64,000 bases of DNA, taken from NCBI GenBank assembly GCA_023420895.1, contig JAEZUY010000040.1, positions 1 through 64,000 of the forward strand. Direction: 5' to 3'. The stretch's first letter is position 1, and every line of letters starts with the position of its first letter. The position numbers and the translations under genes were made by a program. Below the pieces are notes generated by a model. The model had not been told where the DNA came from, searched no databases, and was given only the letters and a program-made list of their open reading frames with translations. The DNA is from Bacillota bacterium. GTDB taxonomy: Bacteria > Bacillota > Clostridia > Tissierellales > Gottschalkiaceae. Of this stretch, positions 53,160-61,967 are shown in pieces.

Positions 53160-53232
53160 GTTTTAAAATAAACAAATCATTATTAAAATATGGTAAAATA
53201 AAGAAGACTATAGCATTAAGGAGGTAAGGACT

Positions 53233-55383
53233 TTGAAAATAAGAAGATATCTATTCATTATGATTCTGATATCGCTATTAGTCTCAATTCCACTTCTTGT
53301 TAAGAGAGTTTCAGTTGAAAACACGAGCAAGACTGTGGATTTTGTGCTTGACTACAGTCAGGTGACAGAGCTTGCTGAACAGTCGGAAAGACCTATTGAA
53401 GACTGGCTTAAAGATTTCAGCAGGATGGGTGTCGGAACAGTAGGAATAGAGTATGAGACGCTTGAGAGCATGATGGAAGAAGATAGAGTTGTGTCTTGCG
53501 ATATATTGGACAATATAAAAAAAGATCCGAACTGGAGATGGGAATATCCTTATGAAGTTGTGAATTTCCTGGACTCTGAAGAGCATAACGACTATTATAT
53601 GATTGCAAGATTTGATGACTATGAGGCTTTTGAATTTGCTTCGCAGGGACTTCAGGCAAAGTACGGTGAAAAAGTTCACACTTTCAGCGGTTCGAATAAT
53701 AATTATGTAGTTATAGAAGCGGGATATAAGGATACACTTCATAACGACTACGGAACACTTTACGATTCTGAAGGAAAACCGGTAGTTAAAAGAAAGAATA
53801 TTGTAAATTCAACTGCAATAACTCTGCCTATAGGAATAGACAGCAGAAAAGTTGAAATGATAGAGAATGCAGGCATGAAAGTGATGCCGAGACTTACAAA
53901 TCCGGTATCAGGATGGTACAGTGAAGATTTTTACAAATCTATGTCGGAAGATTATAACAGCATTCCGGACAAATCTCCGTATATGATATTTGCCGGAGGA
54001 GAAGTTTTTGGGAATCCTAAAAATATTGACGATACTATAAAACTTCTTAAGAAAAATAAAACGTCTGCAGGTATAGTTGAGACGGTAGTAGAAAGAAGCT
54101 ACATACCTCAGAAAGGTATGCAGAAATTTCTGGATAAGATGGAATACAGTGTGAATAAAGTTTACAGTGTGCCAGATTATATTCAGAAGAGATACAAGTA
54201 TATGAATTATGAAGGGGCTGAAGAAATAGGAAACGTTCTTTACAGAGCCATAACTGAAAGAAATGCAAATATAATCTATTTCAGACCTTTCATAGATGAA
54301 GAAAATCATTATGTTGAAAAAGTTAAAGATTATGAAAACATGTTTTCAGATCTTGAAACGAGACTTGAAAGACATGGAATTGAAATAGGAGAGACGAAGC
54401 CGTATAAGATAAACTATGTGAGAAAGATAGCTGTAATGCTTCTTGGTCTTGGAACAGTGGCAGCCGGAGTTCTTGTACTGGACAGTCTTTTCAGATTGAA
54501 ACAGGAAGCTCTTCTGCTTCTGACAATCATAGGAGTTTTAGGAATGGCTGTCATGATTGCAGTCTTAGGAAGAACAGGATATATGCTGCTTGCTATAGCG
54601 ACGGCGACATTCTTCCCGTCACTCGGAATAGTCTACTTCAATTCAGAAATGAAGAGAACTTATCTGTATGACGGAAATGTGAAATTCAAGAATAATTTCA
54701 TCAGAGGAACAGTTAATTTCCTTATAACTGCAATTATAACGGCTATAGGCTCGATAATAATATCGGCAATAATGTCGAGCACAAGAAATGTGCTAGATAT
54801 AGATTATTTCAAGGGTGTTAAGATAACTCAGCTCATTCCGTTTGTGGTATATGTAATTTCATATATAGGAATGTTCGGATTTAAATCTATGAAAAAGAGA
54901 GGAGAAGATAAATTCGATTCTGAAGACTTCTATACTCTCATGAACGATACACCGAAAATATTCTATTTTGCAGTTTTAGCTGTAATAGGAGCTGTTGGAT
55001 ATATTTATCTTGCAAGAACAGGACATGAGACTGCAGTTCAGCCTTCAGATGCAGAACTTATATTTAGAAACTTCCTGGAAAGAGCATTCTATGCGAGACC
55101 TAGAACTAAAGAGTTCCTGATAGCATTTCCAGCTCTTATAATGGGAGTTACGTTTGCAACTAGCAAATTCAGACCGGGAATATTCCTCTCAGGACTTGCA
55201 GGAGTTATAGGAGTTACATCGATAGTGAATACATTCAGTCACTTTAAGACTCCGTTCCTTATTTCTCTTTCAAGACTTGGAAGTTCTATAGTGCTGGGTA
55301 TAGTAGTTGGAGCTGTATATCTGCTGATTCTATATTTAATAGATTTCATACTGAGAAAGTTCAGCGGGAGCACAGCTAGATGA
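53233..55383 (+). CDS. DUF5693-type polytopic membrane protein, csaB partner
   Basis: 716 aa. An N-terminal signal anchor (about 5-23) is followed by an extracytoplasmic domain of about 370 residues (24-395), possibly a degenerate barrel, with no catalytic motif I can name. A membrane half with about eight or more helices (400-705) follows. This architecture next to csaB matches the DUF5693 family found with S-layer or secondary polymer genes; the membrane part could be a transporter or polymerase for pyruvylated polymer. TTG start behind GGAGGTAAGGA; the stop overlaps csaB by four bases. Confidence 0.82.
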   Translation: MKIRRYLFIMILISLLVSIPLLVKRVSVENTSKTVDFVLDYSQVTELAEQSERPIEDWLKDFSRMGVGTVGIEYETLESMMEEDRVVSCDILDNIKKDPNWRWEYPYEVVNFLDSEEHNDYYMIARFDDYEAFEFASQGLQAKYGEKVHTFSGSNNNYVVIEAGYKDTLHNDYGTLYDSEGKPVVKRKNIVNSTAITLPIGIDSRKVEMIENAGMKVMPRLTNPVSGWYSEDFYKSMSEDYNSIPDKSPYMIFAGGEVFGNPKNIDDTIKLLKKNKTSAGIVETVVERSYIPQKGMQKFLDKMEYSVNKVYSVPDYIQKRYKYMNYEGAEEIGNVLYRAITERNANIIYFRPFIDEENHYVEKVKDYENMFSDLETRLERHGIEIGETKPYKINYVRKIAVMLLGLGTVAAGVLVLDSLFRLKQEALLLLTIIGVLGMAVMIAVLGRTGYMLLAIATATFFPSLGIVYFNSEMKRTYLYDGNVKFKNNFIRGTVNFLITAIITAIGSIIISAIMSSTRNVLDIDYFKGVKITQLIPFVVYVISYIGMFGFKSMKKRGEDKFDSEDFYTLMNDTPKIFYFAVLAVIGAVGYIYLARTGHETAVQPSDAELIFRNFLERAFYARPRTKEFLIAFPALIMGVTFATSKFRPGIFLSGLAGVIGVTSIVNTFSHFKTPFLISLSRLGSSIVLGIVVGAVYLLILYLIDFILRKFSGSTAR

Positions 55384-56471
55384 ATAAAGTAGTGATTTCA
55401 GGTTATTATGGATTCAACAATATGGGTGATGAATCCATTTTAACCGCACTTATAACGGATTTGAGGAACAATATTCCCGATATAGATATAACCGTTCTTT
55501 CAGAGAATCCTGAAATAACGATGAAGAATCACAAGGTGAAAGCAGTTCACAGAAAAAATCCTATAAGCATTATAAAGGCGATAAAGAATTCAGATCTTCT
55601 TATAAGCGGAGGAGGTTCACTTTTACAGGATGTGACGAGCAAGAGAAACGTCCTGTATTATCTCTTTATAATGTATCTTGGAATTCTGATGAACAAGAAA
55701 GTGATGATATACAGCCAGGGAATGGGTCCTATAAGAAGCCGATTTAACAGGAGGCTGACGAAGAGAGTTCTTGAGAAAATAGATGTCATAACTTTAAGAG
55801 ACAGCAGATCGGAAAGATTCTTAAAGGAGATAAATCTCAGGAATCCGAATGTGATAGTTACGGCAGATCCCGTTATAGCACTCGTGCAGGACGATCTTGA
55901 AACAGGAAAAAATATACTGATTGAAGAAGGCGTAGAATTTGGAGAGAGAAAAACGGTCGGCTTTGTCATAAGAGGCCAGGCTAAAAATGGCAAATTCATA
56001 ATGAATCTCTGCAAACTGGCCGACAGACTTATAGAGGAAGACGATTTAAATGTAGTTTTCATACCTTTCCATCACGGACAGGATCTTAATATACTGAAGA
56101 CTATAGAAGAAGTGGCTGATGAAAGAGTCATATGTCTTCACGATGAATACACTATAAAGGAGCTTCTGAGCATAATAGGAAATATGGATCTGGTAGTCGG
56201 AGAAAGACTCCACTCTCTTATTTTTGCTTCAGTTATGAAAGTTCCGATTATAGCGCTATCATACGACCCGAAGATAAACAACTATATGGGATATCTTTCA
56301 GAAAAAGTTTTCTCTGATATAGATGAAATAGATTTTGAAAAGCTTCACAGGGAAATACTCATGAAACTTGAAAAAGAGGAAAAAGGAGAAGACGAACTTG
56401 CGGAGCGTATAGATTTTCTGAAAGAGAAACTTTCCAGAAATACTGATGAGATAAAAAAACTTTTAGAGTAG
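55380..56471 (+). CDS. csaB: Polysaccharide pyruvyl transferase CsaB
   Basis: 363 aa. Adds ketal pyruvate to a cell-wall polysaccharide, creating the ligand for S-layer-homology (SLH) proteins. Signatures: SGYYGFNNMGDESILTALI, LISGGGSLLQDVTS, YSQGMGPIRSRFNR, and the late VVGERLHSLIFASVMKVP. GT-B-like fold. ATGA overlap with the DUF5693 gene and 9 nt before tagA. It implies that the organism attaches proteins by SLH domains, though none is encoded here. Confidence 0.94.
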   Translation: MNKVVISGYYGFNNMGDESILTALITDLRNNIPDIDITVLSENPEITMKNHKVKAVHRKNPISIIKAIKNSDLLISGGGSLLQDVTSKRNVLYYLFIMYLGILMNKKVMIYSQGMGPIRSRFNRRLTKRVLEKIDVITLRDSRSERFLKEINLRNPNVIVTADPVIALVQDDLETGKNILIEEGVEFGERKTVGFVIRGQAKNGKFIMNLCKLADRLIEEDDLNVVFIPFHHGQDLNILKTIEEVADERVICLHDEYTIKELLSIIGNMDLVVGERLHSLIFASVMKVPIIALSYDPKINNYMGYLSEKVFSDIDEIDFEKLHREILMKLEKEEKGEDELAERIDFLKEKLSRNTDEIKKLLE

Positions 56472-56480
56472 GTGTAATAT

Positions 56481-57239
56481 ATGGACAAGATCAATGTGCT
56501 GGGAGTGAATATAGACAATATAAATCTTGAAGAAGCTAAGTCGGAAGTACTTAGCTTTTTAAATGGAGATAAACTCAACACTATATTCACACCAAATTCA
56601 GAAATCGTAATGGAAGCGAGAAAAAATGAAAGATTTCAGAAGATACTTAATTCAGGAGATCTTGTGACTGCTGACGGAATAGGGCTTGTACATGCTTCTA
56701 AAATAAAAAAGAAGCCCCTTAAAGAAAGAGTTACAGGATTTGATCTGTCGATGGAAATACTTAAGATAGCAGCAGAAAATGGATATAAAGTCTATTTTCT
56801 TGGAGGAGCCGAAGGAGTAGCTGAAGAAGCTAAGAGACAAGCTGAAAAGAAATATGGTAATATTAATATTGTAGGAACTCATAACGGCTACTTCAGAGGA
56901 TATCACAGAGGGATAGAAAATGACCCTGAAGAGGCTGCTATAATTGAGGAAATAAACAGACTTGGCGCTGAAATACTTTTTGTAGGTCTTGGAGCTCCAG
57001 CACAGGAATACTGGATAAATCATAATAGAGACAGACTGAAAACTGTTAAAGTCGTTATTGGAAACGGAGGAACTCTCGATGTAATAGCAGGAAAGGTCAA
57101 GAGAGCTCCGGAGTTTTTCCAGAAAATGGGACTGGAATGGTTCTACAGACTTATAAAAGAACCTAAAAGAATAAAAAGACAGATACAGCTTCCAATATTT
57201 CTGTTTACTATAATAACTAAGAAAGACAGTGTCAAATAA
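56481..57239 (+). CDS. tagA: WecG/TagA/CpsF-family glycosyltransferase
   Basis: 252 aa. Adds N-acetylmannosamine to lipid-linked GlcNAc, the committed step of wall teichoic acid or related polymer. Blocks: IFTPNSEIVMEARKNERF, SGDLVTADGIGLV (catalytic Asp region), VYFLGGAEGVAEEA, ILFVGLGAPAQEYW and the C-terminal RAPEFFQKMGLEWFYRL. It probably builds the polymer that CsaB pyruvylates. SD GTAGGTG precedes ATG. Confidence 0.93.
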   Translation: MDKINVLGVNIDNINLEEAKSEVLSFLNGDKLNTIFTPNSEIVMEARKNERFQKILNSGDLVTADGIGLVHASKIKKKPLKERVTGFDLSMEILKIAAENGYKVYFLGGAEGVAEEAKRQAEKKYGNINIVGTHNGYFRGYHRGIENDPEEAAIIEEINRLGAEILFVGLGAPAQEYWINHNRDRLKTVKVVIGNGGTLDVIAGKVKRAPEFFQKMGLEWFYRLIKEPKRIKRQIQLPIFLFTIITKKDSVK

Positions 57240-57258
57240 TAAAGGGAGGAGAAATTCA

Positions 57259-58083
57259 ATGAGAAGCAATGAAGAACTTCAGAGAATTGCAAATAAGTTA
57301 AGAGTGGATATAATAAACATGCTTACAGAATCTAAATCTGGTCACCCGGGAGGATCTCTTTCAGCATGTGAAATACTTTCAGTTCTATATTTTGATGAAA
57401 TGAATATAGACCCTGAAAACCCTGAGTGTGAAGACAGAGACAGATTCGTATTATCGAAAGGACATGCGGCTCCAGTGCTGTATTCGGCGCTTGCTGAAAA
57501 AGGATATTTCGACAAATCTGAACTGAATAAGCTCAGAAAAGCCGGAGCTATGCTTCAGGGACACCCTGATATGAAAGGAACTCCTGGAGTGGATATGTCT
57601 ACAGGATCTTTAGGACAGGGGATATCTGCAGCATGCGGAATGGCGAAATCAGGAAAAATATTCAATAAAGACTACAGAGTTTTCGCTCTTTTAGGAGACG
57701 GAGAAGTTCAGGAAGGAATAGTTTGGGAAGCGGCTATGTTTGCAGGACAGTATAAACTTGACAACCTTACAGCGTTCCTAGACAACAACGGACTTCAGAT
57801 AGACGGAAGAAACGATGATATAATGTGCATACAGCCGATAGGAGAAAAATTTGAAGCTTTCGGATGGCATGTAATCAATATAGACGGGCATTCAATAGAA
57901 GAGATAAAGAATGCTATTAAAGAAGCGAAAGAAACTAAAGGAAAACCTACAATGATAGTAGCCAAAACTATAAAAGGTAAAGGCGTATCTTTCATGGAAG
58001 ATGTATGTTCATGGCACGGTTCAGCTCCTAGCGTTGAACAGAGAGATGAAGCGCTTAAGGAGATAGAAGCGGCTGGAATTTAA
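57259..58083 (+). CDS. Transketolase, N-terminal (TPP-binding) subunit
   Basis: 274 aa from ATG 57259 behind GGGAGGAG. Half of a split transketolase: SGHPGGSLSACEIL, RFVLSKGHAAPVLYSAL, MSTGSLGQGISAACGMA and the TPP/Mg motif GDGEVQEGIVWEA...DNNGLQIDG. Works with the C-terminal subunit encoded next. Moves two-carbon units in the pentose phosphate pathway; split forms are common in anaerobic Firmicutes and Archaea. Paralogous dehydrogenase-type uses are unlikely given the motifs. Confidence 0.94.
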   Translation: MRSNEELQRIANKLRVDIINMLTESKSGHPGGSLSACEILSVLYFDEMNIDPENPECEDRDRFVLSKGHAAPVLYSALAEKGYFDKSELNKLRKAGAMLQGHPDMKGTPGVDMSTGSLGQGISAACGMAKSGKIFNKDYRVFALLGDGEVQEGIVWEAAMFAGQYKLDNLTAFLDNNGLQIDGRNDDIMCIQPIGEKFEAFGWHVINIDGHSIEEIKNAIKEAKETKGKPTMIVAKTIKGKGVSFMEDVCSWHGSAPSVEQRDEALKEIEAAGI

Positions 58084-58118
58084 TAGAAAATATTCACAGG
58101 AAAGACAAAAAATCATGA

Positions 58119-58155
58119 GAAAGGTGGTGAGTCTGTTACTCGAAAAGAGTGACAG
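58119..58155 (+). promoter_or_regulatory. SD-hairpin-start module upstream of transketolase C subunit
   Basis: GAAAGGTGGTGA (58119-58130) matches the anti-SD complement GAAAGGAGGTGA at 11 of 12 bases. After two bases CTGTTACTC (58133-58141) pairs with GAGTGACAG (58147-58155), 9 bp with a 5-nt loop. The first ATG (58156) touches the stem; the preferred ATG (58165) is nine bases beyond. A 17-codon ORF from ATG 58115 runs through the hairpin and stops in an ATGA overlap at 58165, an alternative coupling device. Confidence 0.65.
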
Positions 58156-58164
58156 ATGTTCTGG

Positions 58165-59097
58165 ATGAGCAGTATGGCAACTAGAGATGCTTATGGAGAA
58201 GCATTAAAAATATTAGGTAAAGAAAATGAAAATATAGTGGTGCTTGACGCGGATCTTTCTTCATCTACTAAGACGAAAGTTTTCGCACAAGAGTATCCTG
58301 AAAGATTTATAAATGTAGGAATTGCAGAGCAGAACCTTATGGGAATTGCTGCAGGGATTGCAACTACAGGAAAAATACCGTTTGCGAGCACTTTTGCAAT
58401 GTTCGCGACAGGAAGAGCGTTCGAAATAATAAGAAACTCGATAGCTTATCCTAAACTGAATGTTAAAATAGCTGCTACTCACGCAGGACTTACAGTTGGA
58501 GAAGACGGCGCTTCACACCAGGCGCTTGAAGATATTTCAGTTATGAGAACTATACCGAATATGACTGTAATATGTCCTGCAGACGGTGTTGAAGCAAAAT
58601 CTGCAGTTCTTAAAGCTGCAGAATACGAAGGACCTGTTTATATAAGACTTGGAAGAAGCAAGGTCCCTACAATATTTGAAGAAGGAAAATATGAGTTTGA
58701 AATAGGAAAAGCTGTTCAGATTAAAGACGGTGACGATGTAACTCTAATAGCAACTGGAGTTATGGTTTCAAGAGCTCTTGAAGCTGCTGAGATGCTTGAA
58801 AAAGAAGGAATAAAGGCAAGAGTTATAAATATGTCTACTATAAAGCCTATAGATAGAGAAATAATTGTGAAAGCTGCAAAAGAAACTAAAGGAATAGTTA
58901 CAGCAGAGGAGCACAATATAATAGGCGGACTGGGATCTGCAGTTTCAGAAGTTGTTACAGATGAATGTCCGGCTGTAGTTAAGAGAGTAGGAACAGAGGA
59001 CGTATTTGGAGAATCGGGAAATGGAGATGTGCTTCTTGAAAAATACGGACTTACAGCTGAAAATATAGCAAAAAAAGCTAAAGAAATAATAGGATAA
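58165..59097 (+). CDS. Transketolase, C-terminal subunit
   Basis: About 310 aa from ATG 58165; ATG 58156 and 58174 are alternatives, and family members begin close to MATRDAYGEAL. Pyrimidine-binding and C-terminal domains: DADLSSSTKTKVF, ERFINVGIAEQNLMGIAAG (catalytic Glu near the TPP aminopyrimidine), GASHQALEDISVMR and the late TAEEHNIIGGLGSAV. Pairs with the N-terminal subunit 5' of it. An SD-hairpin element separates the two genes, which may set their relative translation. Confidence 0.94.
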   Translation: MSSMATRDAYGEALKILGKENENIVVLDADLSSSTKTKVFAQEYPERFINVGIAEQNLMGIAAGIATTGKIPFASTFAMFATGRAFEIIRNSIAYPKLNVKIAATHAGLTVGEDGASHQALEDISVMRTIPNMTVICPADGVEAKSAVLKAAEYEGPVYIRLGRSKVPTIFEEGKYEFEIGKAVQIKDGDDVTLIATGVMVSRALEAAEMLEKEGIKARVINMSTIKPIDREIIVKAAKETKGIVTAEEHNIIGGLGSAVSEVVTDECPAVVKRVGTEDVFGESGNGDVLLEKYGLTAENIAKKAKEIIG

Positions 59098-59109
59098 AAT
59101 ATTACTATA

Positions 59110-59152
59110 GAAAGGCGGTGAATCTGGTACGCAGACATTGGCTGGGTATCAG
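59110..59152 (+). promoter_or_regulatory. SD-hairpin-start module upstream of GH26-like gene
   Basis: GAAAGGCGGTGA (59110-59121) matches the anti-SD complement at 11 of 12 bases. Two bases later CTGGTAC (59124-59130) pairs with GTATCAG (59146-59152), with a minor inner CAG/CTG pairing in the 15-nt loop. The likely start, ATA 59161, lies eight bases after the stem, giving an effective spacing of 10. Confidence 0.6.
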
Positions 59153-59160
59153 AGATCGTT

Positions 59161-60798
59161 ATAAAGAACAAAAGATACTATTTGCTGGGAATAGCAGTTT
59201 TTATAGTAATTGCGGCAGTTATCTACTTTAGTGTCAGACCTGAGTTTCCCGGACTTGAGAAAATAGCTACCAGATATGAAAATAAACCGCTGGGATATAA
59301 ATTCGGAACAGAATATTTTCTTGAGACGGATAACAGCAAGGAAGAGCTTATGACAAGATTCGTAAGCGATGAAGTAGAGATAGATATATTCTATGACAAC
59401 TTTGAAGACAATCCCGATATAACTGTAGACAATTACAATATATTCGGCAATAAAGGAGTCATAAAATCGAAACAGTTCGATTTAATAGAATATACGACTA
59501 TGGAGCCTACAGATTTAAAAACTGCTAAAAAGCTCTATAAGAAAGAACATAAAGATGAATTAAAAAACAATAAGGAATTAGATGACAGTATATTCGACTA
59601 TACAGTCATGAGATACAGCAGAGAAAAGATAGACCGTATAGATAAAGACAAGAATTTCTATACTACAGTTTCAATACCGAGATCTGATAAAGAAGTATAT
59701 ACCATAATGATAAAATCAGAATTCCCGGATGTGGACTATAAGAGAGTTCTGAAAGGGTTTAAAATGATACCGAAGAAAGGCGAACCTGTAAAGCATAAGA
59801 CAGAGTCGAAGCTTGCAGAACGCCAGTTCAATCAGAGAACTCAGGATTTCATTGACAGAGTATTTTTAAACAATGAGAAAAAGATATTCGGTATATATGA
59901 AGAAACTATGGAAAATCCGAGAAAAGAGTCGGTTCATTTTGAAAATTTAGAGAGCATAGAAGAAAAACTCGACTATGAGTTTGAAGTTCTGCTTTCGTAC
60001 AGCACGACTACTGTATTTCAGGATGGATTCGGTCCTCTTAAACAGAAACTTTTCAAAGAAGTCAAAGACAGAGGAAAAGTGCTTGAACTGACATTCAGCA
60101 CATTTGAAGGCGGGCCTGCAATAGACAAGCAGGATGACAAGACTCTGGATGTGCTTGCAGGAAAGTACGATGATTTCCTAAAAGAATATGCAGAGAACTT
60201 CAAAGCTCATGAAGATCCTATACTGTTCAGAATAAACAATGAGATGAATGGAGACTGGGTGAGCTACTGCACTTTCCATTTAGGCAAAGATCCTCAGCTT
60301 TTCATAGAGACTTACAGATATATTCACGATTTCTTTGAAAAAGAGGGAGTGGACAACCTGATATATGTCTTTAACCCGAATGAAAAGTCGTTCCCGGATT
60401 TCAGCTATAACAAATATCTTGCATACTATCCAGGAGATGACTATGTAGACGTAGTCGGACTTACAGCATACAATACCGGAAGCTATTATGAAGGCGAAAA
60501 ATGGAGAAGCTTCGATGAAGCATACAGACCGCTTTATGACGAGTATGATGCAAGATTCGGACAGCCTTTCATGATAACAGAGTTCGGCTCTTCATCAATT
60601 GGAGGCGACAAAGTGGAATGGCTGAAAGATATGTTCATATCTATTCAGGATTATCCTAAGATAGATGTGGCAGTATTCTGGAATTCTACCGACTGGGATG
60701 AAAAAGACGGTAAAAAAGTGCCAGCAAGACCTTATAAGATAGATGAAAATGAAGAAACGACTCAGGCCTCTAAAGAGGGACTGAGCATGTACAAATAG
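59161..60798 (+). CDS. Membrane-anchored GH26-like glycoside hydrolase domain protein
   Basis: About 545 aa if started at the rare codon ATA 59161; the first standard start is TTG 59182 (538 aa). The ATA start gives a natural signal anchor: KNKRYY then a hydrophobic helix (about 8-24). A middle region (about 30-220) is not recognised. Residues about 235-530 resemble a family 26 glycoside hydrolase: acid/base Glu in RINNEMNGDW (near 361), YVDVVGLTAYNTG, and nucleophile Glu in MITEFGSSS (near 474). The fold usually cuts beta-mannans or related glucans; here it may trim an envelope polymer. It lies after the transketolase genes and has an SD-hairpin element. Confidence 0.8.
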   Translation: MKNKRYYLLGIAVFIVIAAVIYFSVRPEFPGLEKIATRYENKPLGYKFGTEYFLETDNSKEELMTRFVSDEVEIDIFYDNFEDNPDITVDNYNIFGNKGVIKSKQFDLIEYTTMEPTDLKTAKKLYKKEHKDELKNNKELDDSIFDYTVMRYSREKIDRIDKDKNFYTTVSIPRSDKEVYTIMIKSEFPDVDYKRVLKGFKMIPKKGEPVKHKTESKLAERQFNQRTQDFIDRVFLNNEKKIFGIYEETMENPRKESVHFENLESIEEKLDYEFEVLLSYSTTTVFQDGFGPLKQKLFKEVKDRGKVLELTFSTFEGGPAIDKQDDKTLDVLAGKYDDFLKEYAENFKAHEDPILFRINNEMNGDWVSYCTFHLGKDPQLFIETYRYIHDFFEKEGVDNLIYVFNPNEKSFPDFSYNKYLAYYPGDDYVDVVGLTAYNTGSYYEGEKWRSFDEAYRPLYDEYDARFGQPFMITEFGSSSIGGDKVEWLKDMFISIQDYPKIDVAVFWNSTDWDEKDGKKVPARPYKIDENEETTQASKEGLSMYK

Positions 60799-60820
60799 TT
60801 CATATATAATGAAACAAATG

Positions 60821-60850
60821 AAGCCGGACTGTTAGCTGTCCGGCTTTTTA
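60821..60850. terminator. Intrinsic terminator
   Basis: AAGCCGGAC/GTCCGGCTT stem, 8-nt loop, T run; between convergent genes. Confidence 0.88.
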
Positions 60851-60865
60851 TTTATATATAATCCG

Positions 60866-61441
60866 CTATTTTCCGCTGCATTCTATGACGCCTGATTCAG
60901 TCACTATATACTGAACAGGGAAGTCATGTTCATCTTCATGCGCGTGTTCAACCATCTGAAGATCGAAGGCAAGTGCCACTTTCTTAGTTTCAGGTCTTAC
61001 TCTTTCAAGAAATCTGTCGTAGTATCCAGCGCCGTATCCGATTCTGAATCCTCTTCTGTCAAATGCAACTCCAGGAACTAGAACTAAGTCTACAAGCTGA
61101 GGATCTACTTCTCTTATGTATTCTTTCTTAGGTTCCAGTATTCCGTATGCGCCAGGTTCAAGCTCATTGTCATAATCTATTATCTCTGAAAGAACAAGCT
61201 GTCTAGTTTCAACTATACTTATAGGTATAACTACTCTTTTTCCTTCAGAAGTAGCTTTTTTTATAAGTTTTTCAGTCATAACTTCATTTCTGAAATCGAT
61301 ATATGCCATAATCACTTCAGCATTTTTATAGAAATCACTTTCTAGAATATATTCCAGAATTTTATCGCTCTTTTCCGAAACTTCCGGAAGAGGCATGCTT
61401 TTTCTTTCACCTAAAACTTTTTTTCTTATTTCATTTTTCAC
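60866..61441 (-). CDS. 5-formyltetrahydrofolate cyclo-ligase
   Basis: 191 aa. Converts 5-formyl-THF to methenyl-THF with ATP. Signatures: an N-terminal basic helix KNEIRKKVLGERKSM, EPKKEYIREVDPQLVDLVLVPG (split by variable residues) and AFDRRGFRIGYGAGYYDRFL, which holds the ATP/phosphate-binding region. GTG start behind AAGGGGTG. Single gene, convergent with the GH26-like gene; complements the folate operon upstream. Confidence 0.94.
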   Translation of the reverse strand: MKNEIRKKVLGERKSMPLPEVSEKSDKILEYILESDFYKNAEVIMAYIDFRNEVMTEKLIKKATSEGKRVVIPISIVETRQLVLSEIIDYDNELEPGAYGILEPKKEYIREVDPQLVDLVLVPGVAFDRRGFRIGYGAGYYDRFLERVRPETKKVALAFDLQMVEHAHEDEHDFPVQYIVTESGVIECSGK

Positions 61442-61554
61442 AATAAAACACCCCTTATTAATTCTATGATAGTTTCTAATTAATTATAACATAGTTGAAG
61501 ATAGAAATATCTCTCTTATTCTGCGGATTATGACTGTATAAATTAAAAAAGAAA

Positions 61555-61874
61555 TTACAAATTGTAACAAAAATCTGATTTTTTTGAAATAGTTACAAAT
61601 ATTACAGAAGAACTGCGGAAAACAAGTGATATTAATCACAAAAAGATACAAATAAAAGAAAAGTTACAAAATGTTAACAATTTTTTTAGAAAAGAAATGG
61701 CTTGAAATAGCCATTTCAAGGATATTGCATAGATAATTAGAGAAAAAAAGAGATAAATGGAGATAAATATGTATTATATTGGCTAATCGACTATAGGATA
61801 TATTCGAAACAGTTTTCAAAGCCGAAAAAAGTATTATAATAGAAAAAGAGTTGAAAAGGTTACAGAAAAGTAAC
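61555..61874 (+). promoter_or_regulatory. Long AT-rich regulatory region with repeated GTTAC/GTAAC dyads before the NlpC/P60 gene
   Basis: The 526-nt gap 61442-61967 holds several related sites: TTACAA-A-TTGTAA (61555-61567), GTTACAAATATTACAG (61592-61607), GTTACAAAATGTTAAC (61663-61678) and GTTAC-AGAAAA-GTAAC (61859-61874). A Crp/Fnr-like dyad GTGAT-ATTA-ATCAC lies at 61626-61639. GAAATGGCT (61694-61702) can pair with AGCCATTTC (61709-61717). A promoter candidate is TATAAT at 61835. TGTAA-type boxes recall WalR sites of wall hydrolase genes, but the spacing is not the WalR direct repeat. Confidence 0.45.
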
Positions 61875-61967
61875 AAATGATTAATAAAATAGTTAAAAAG
61901 AAAATTTGGAAACGAAATATATAGAATGAATGAGTTAGAAATTTTTGATTAAGAGAGGTATTTAGTT

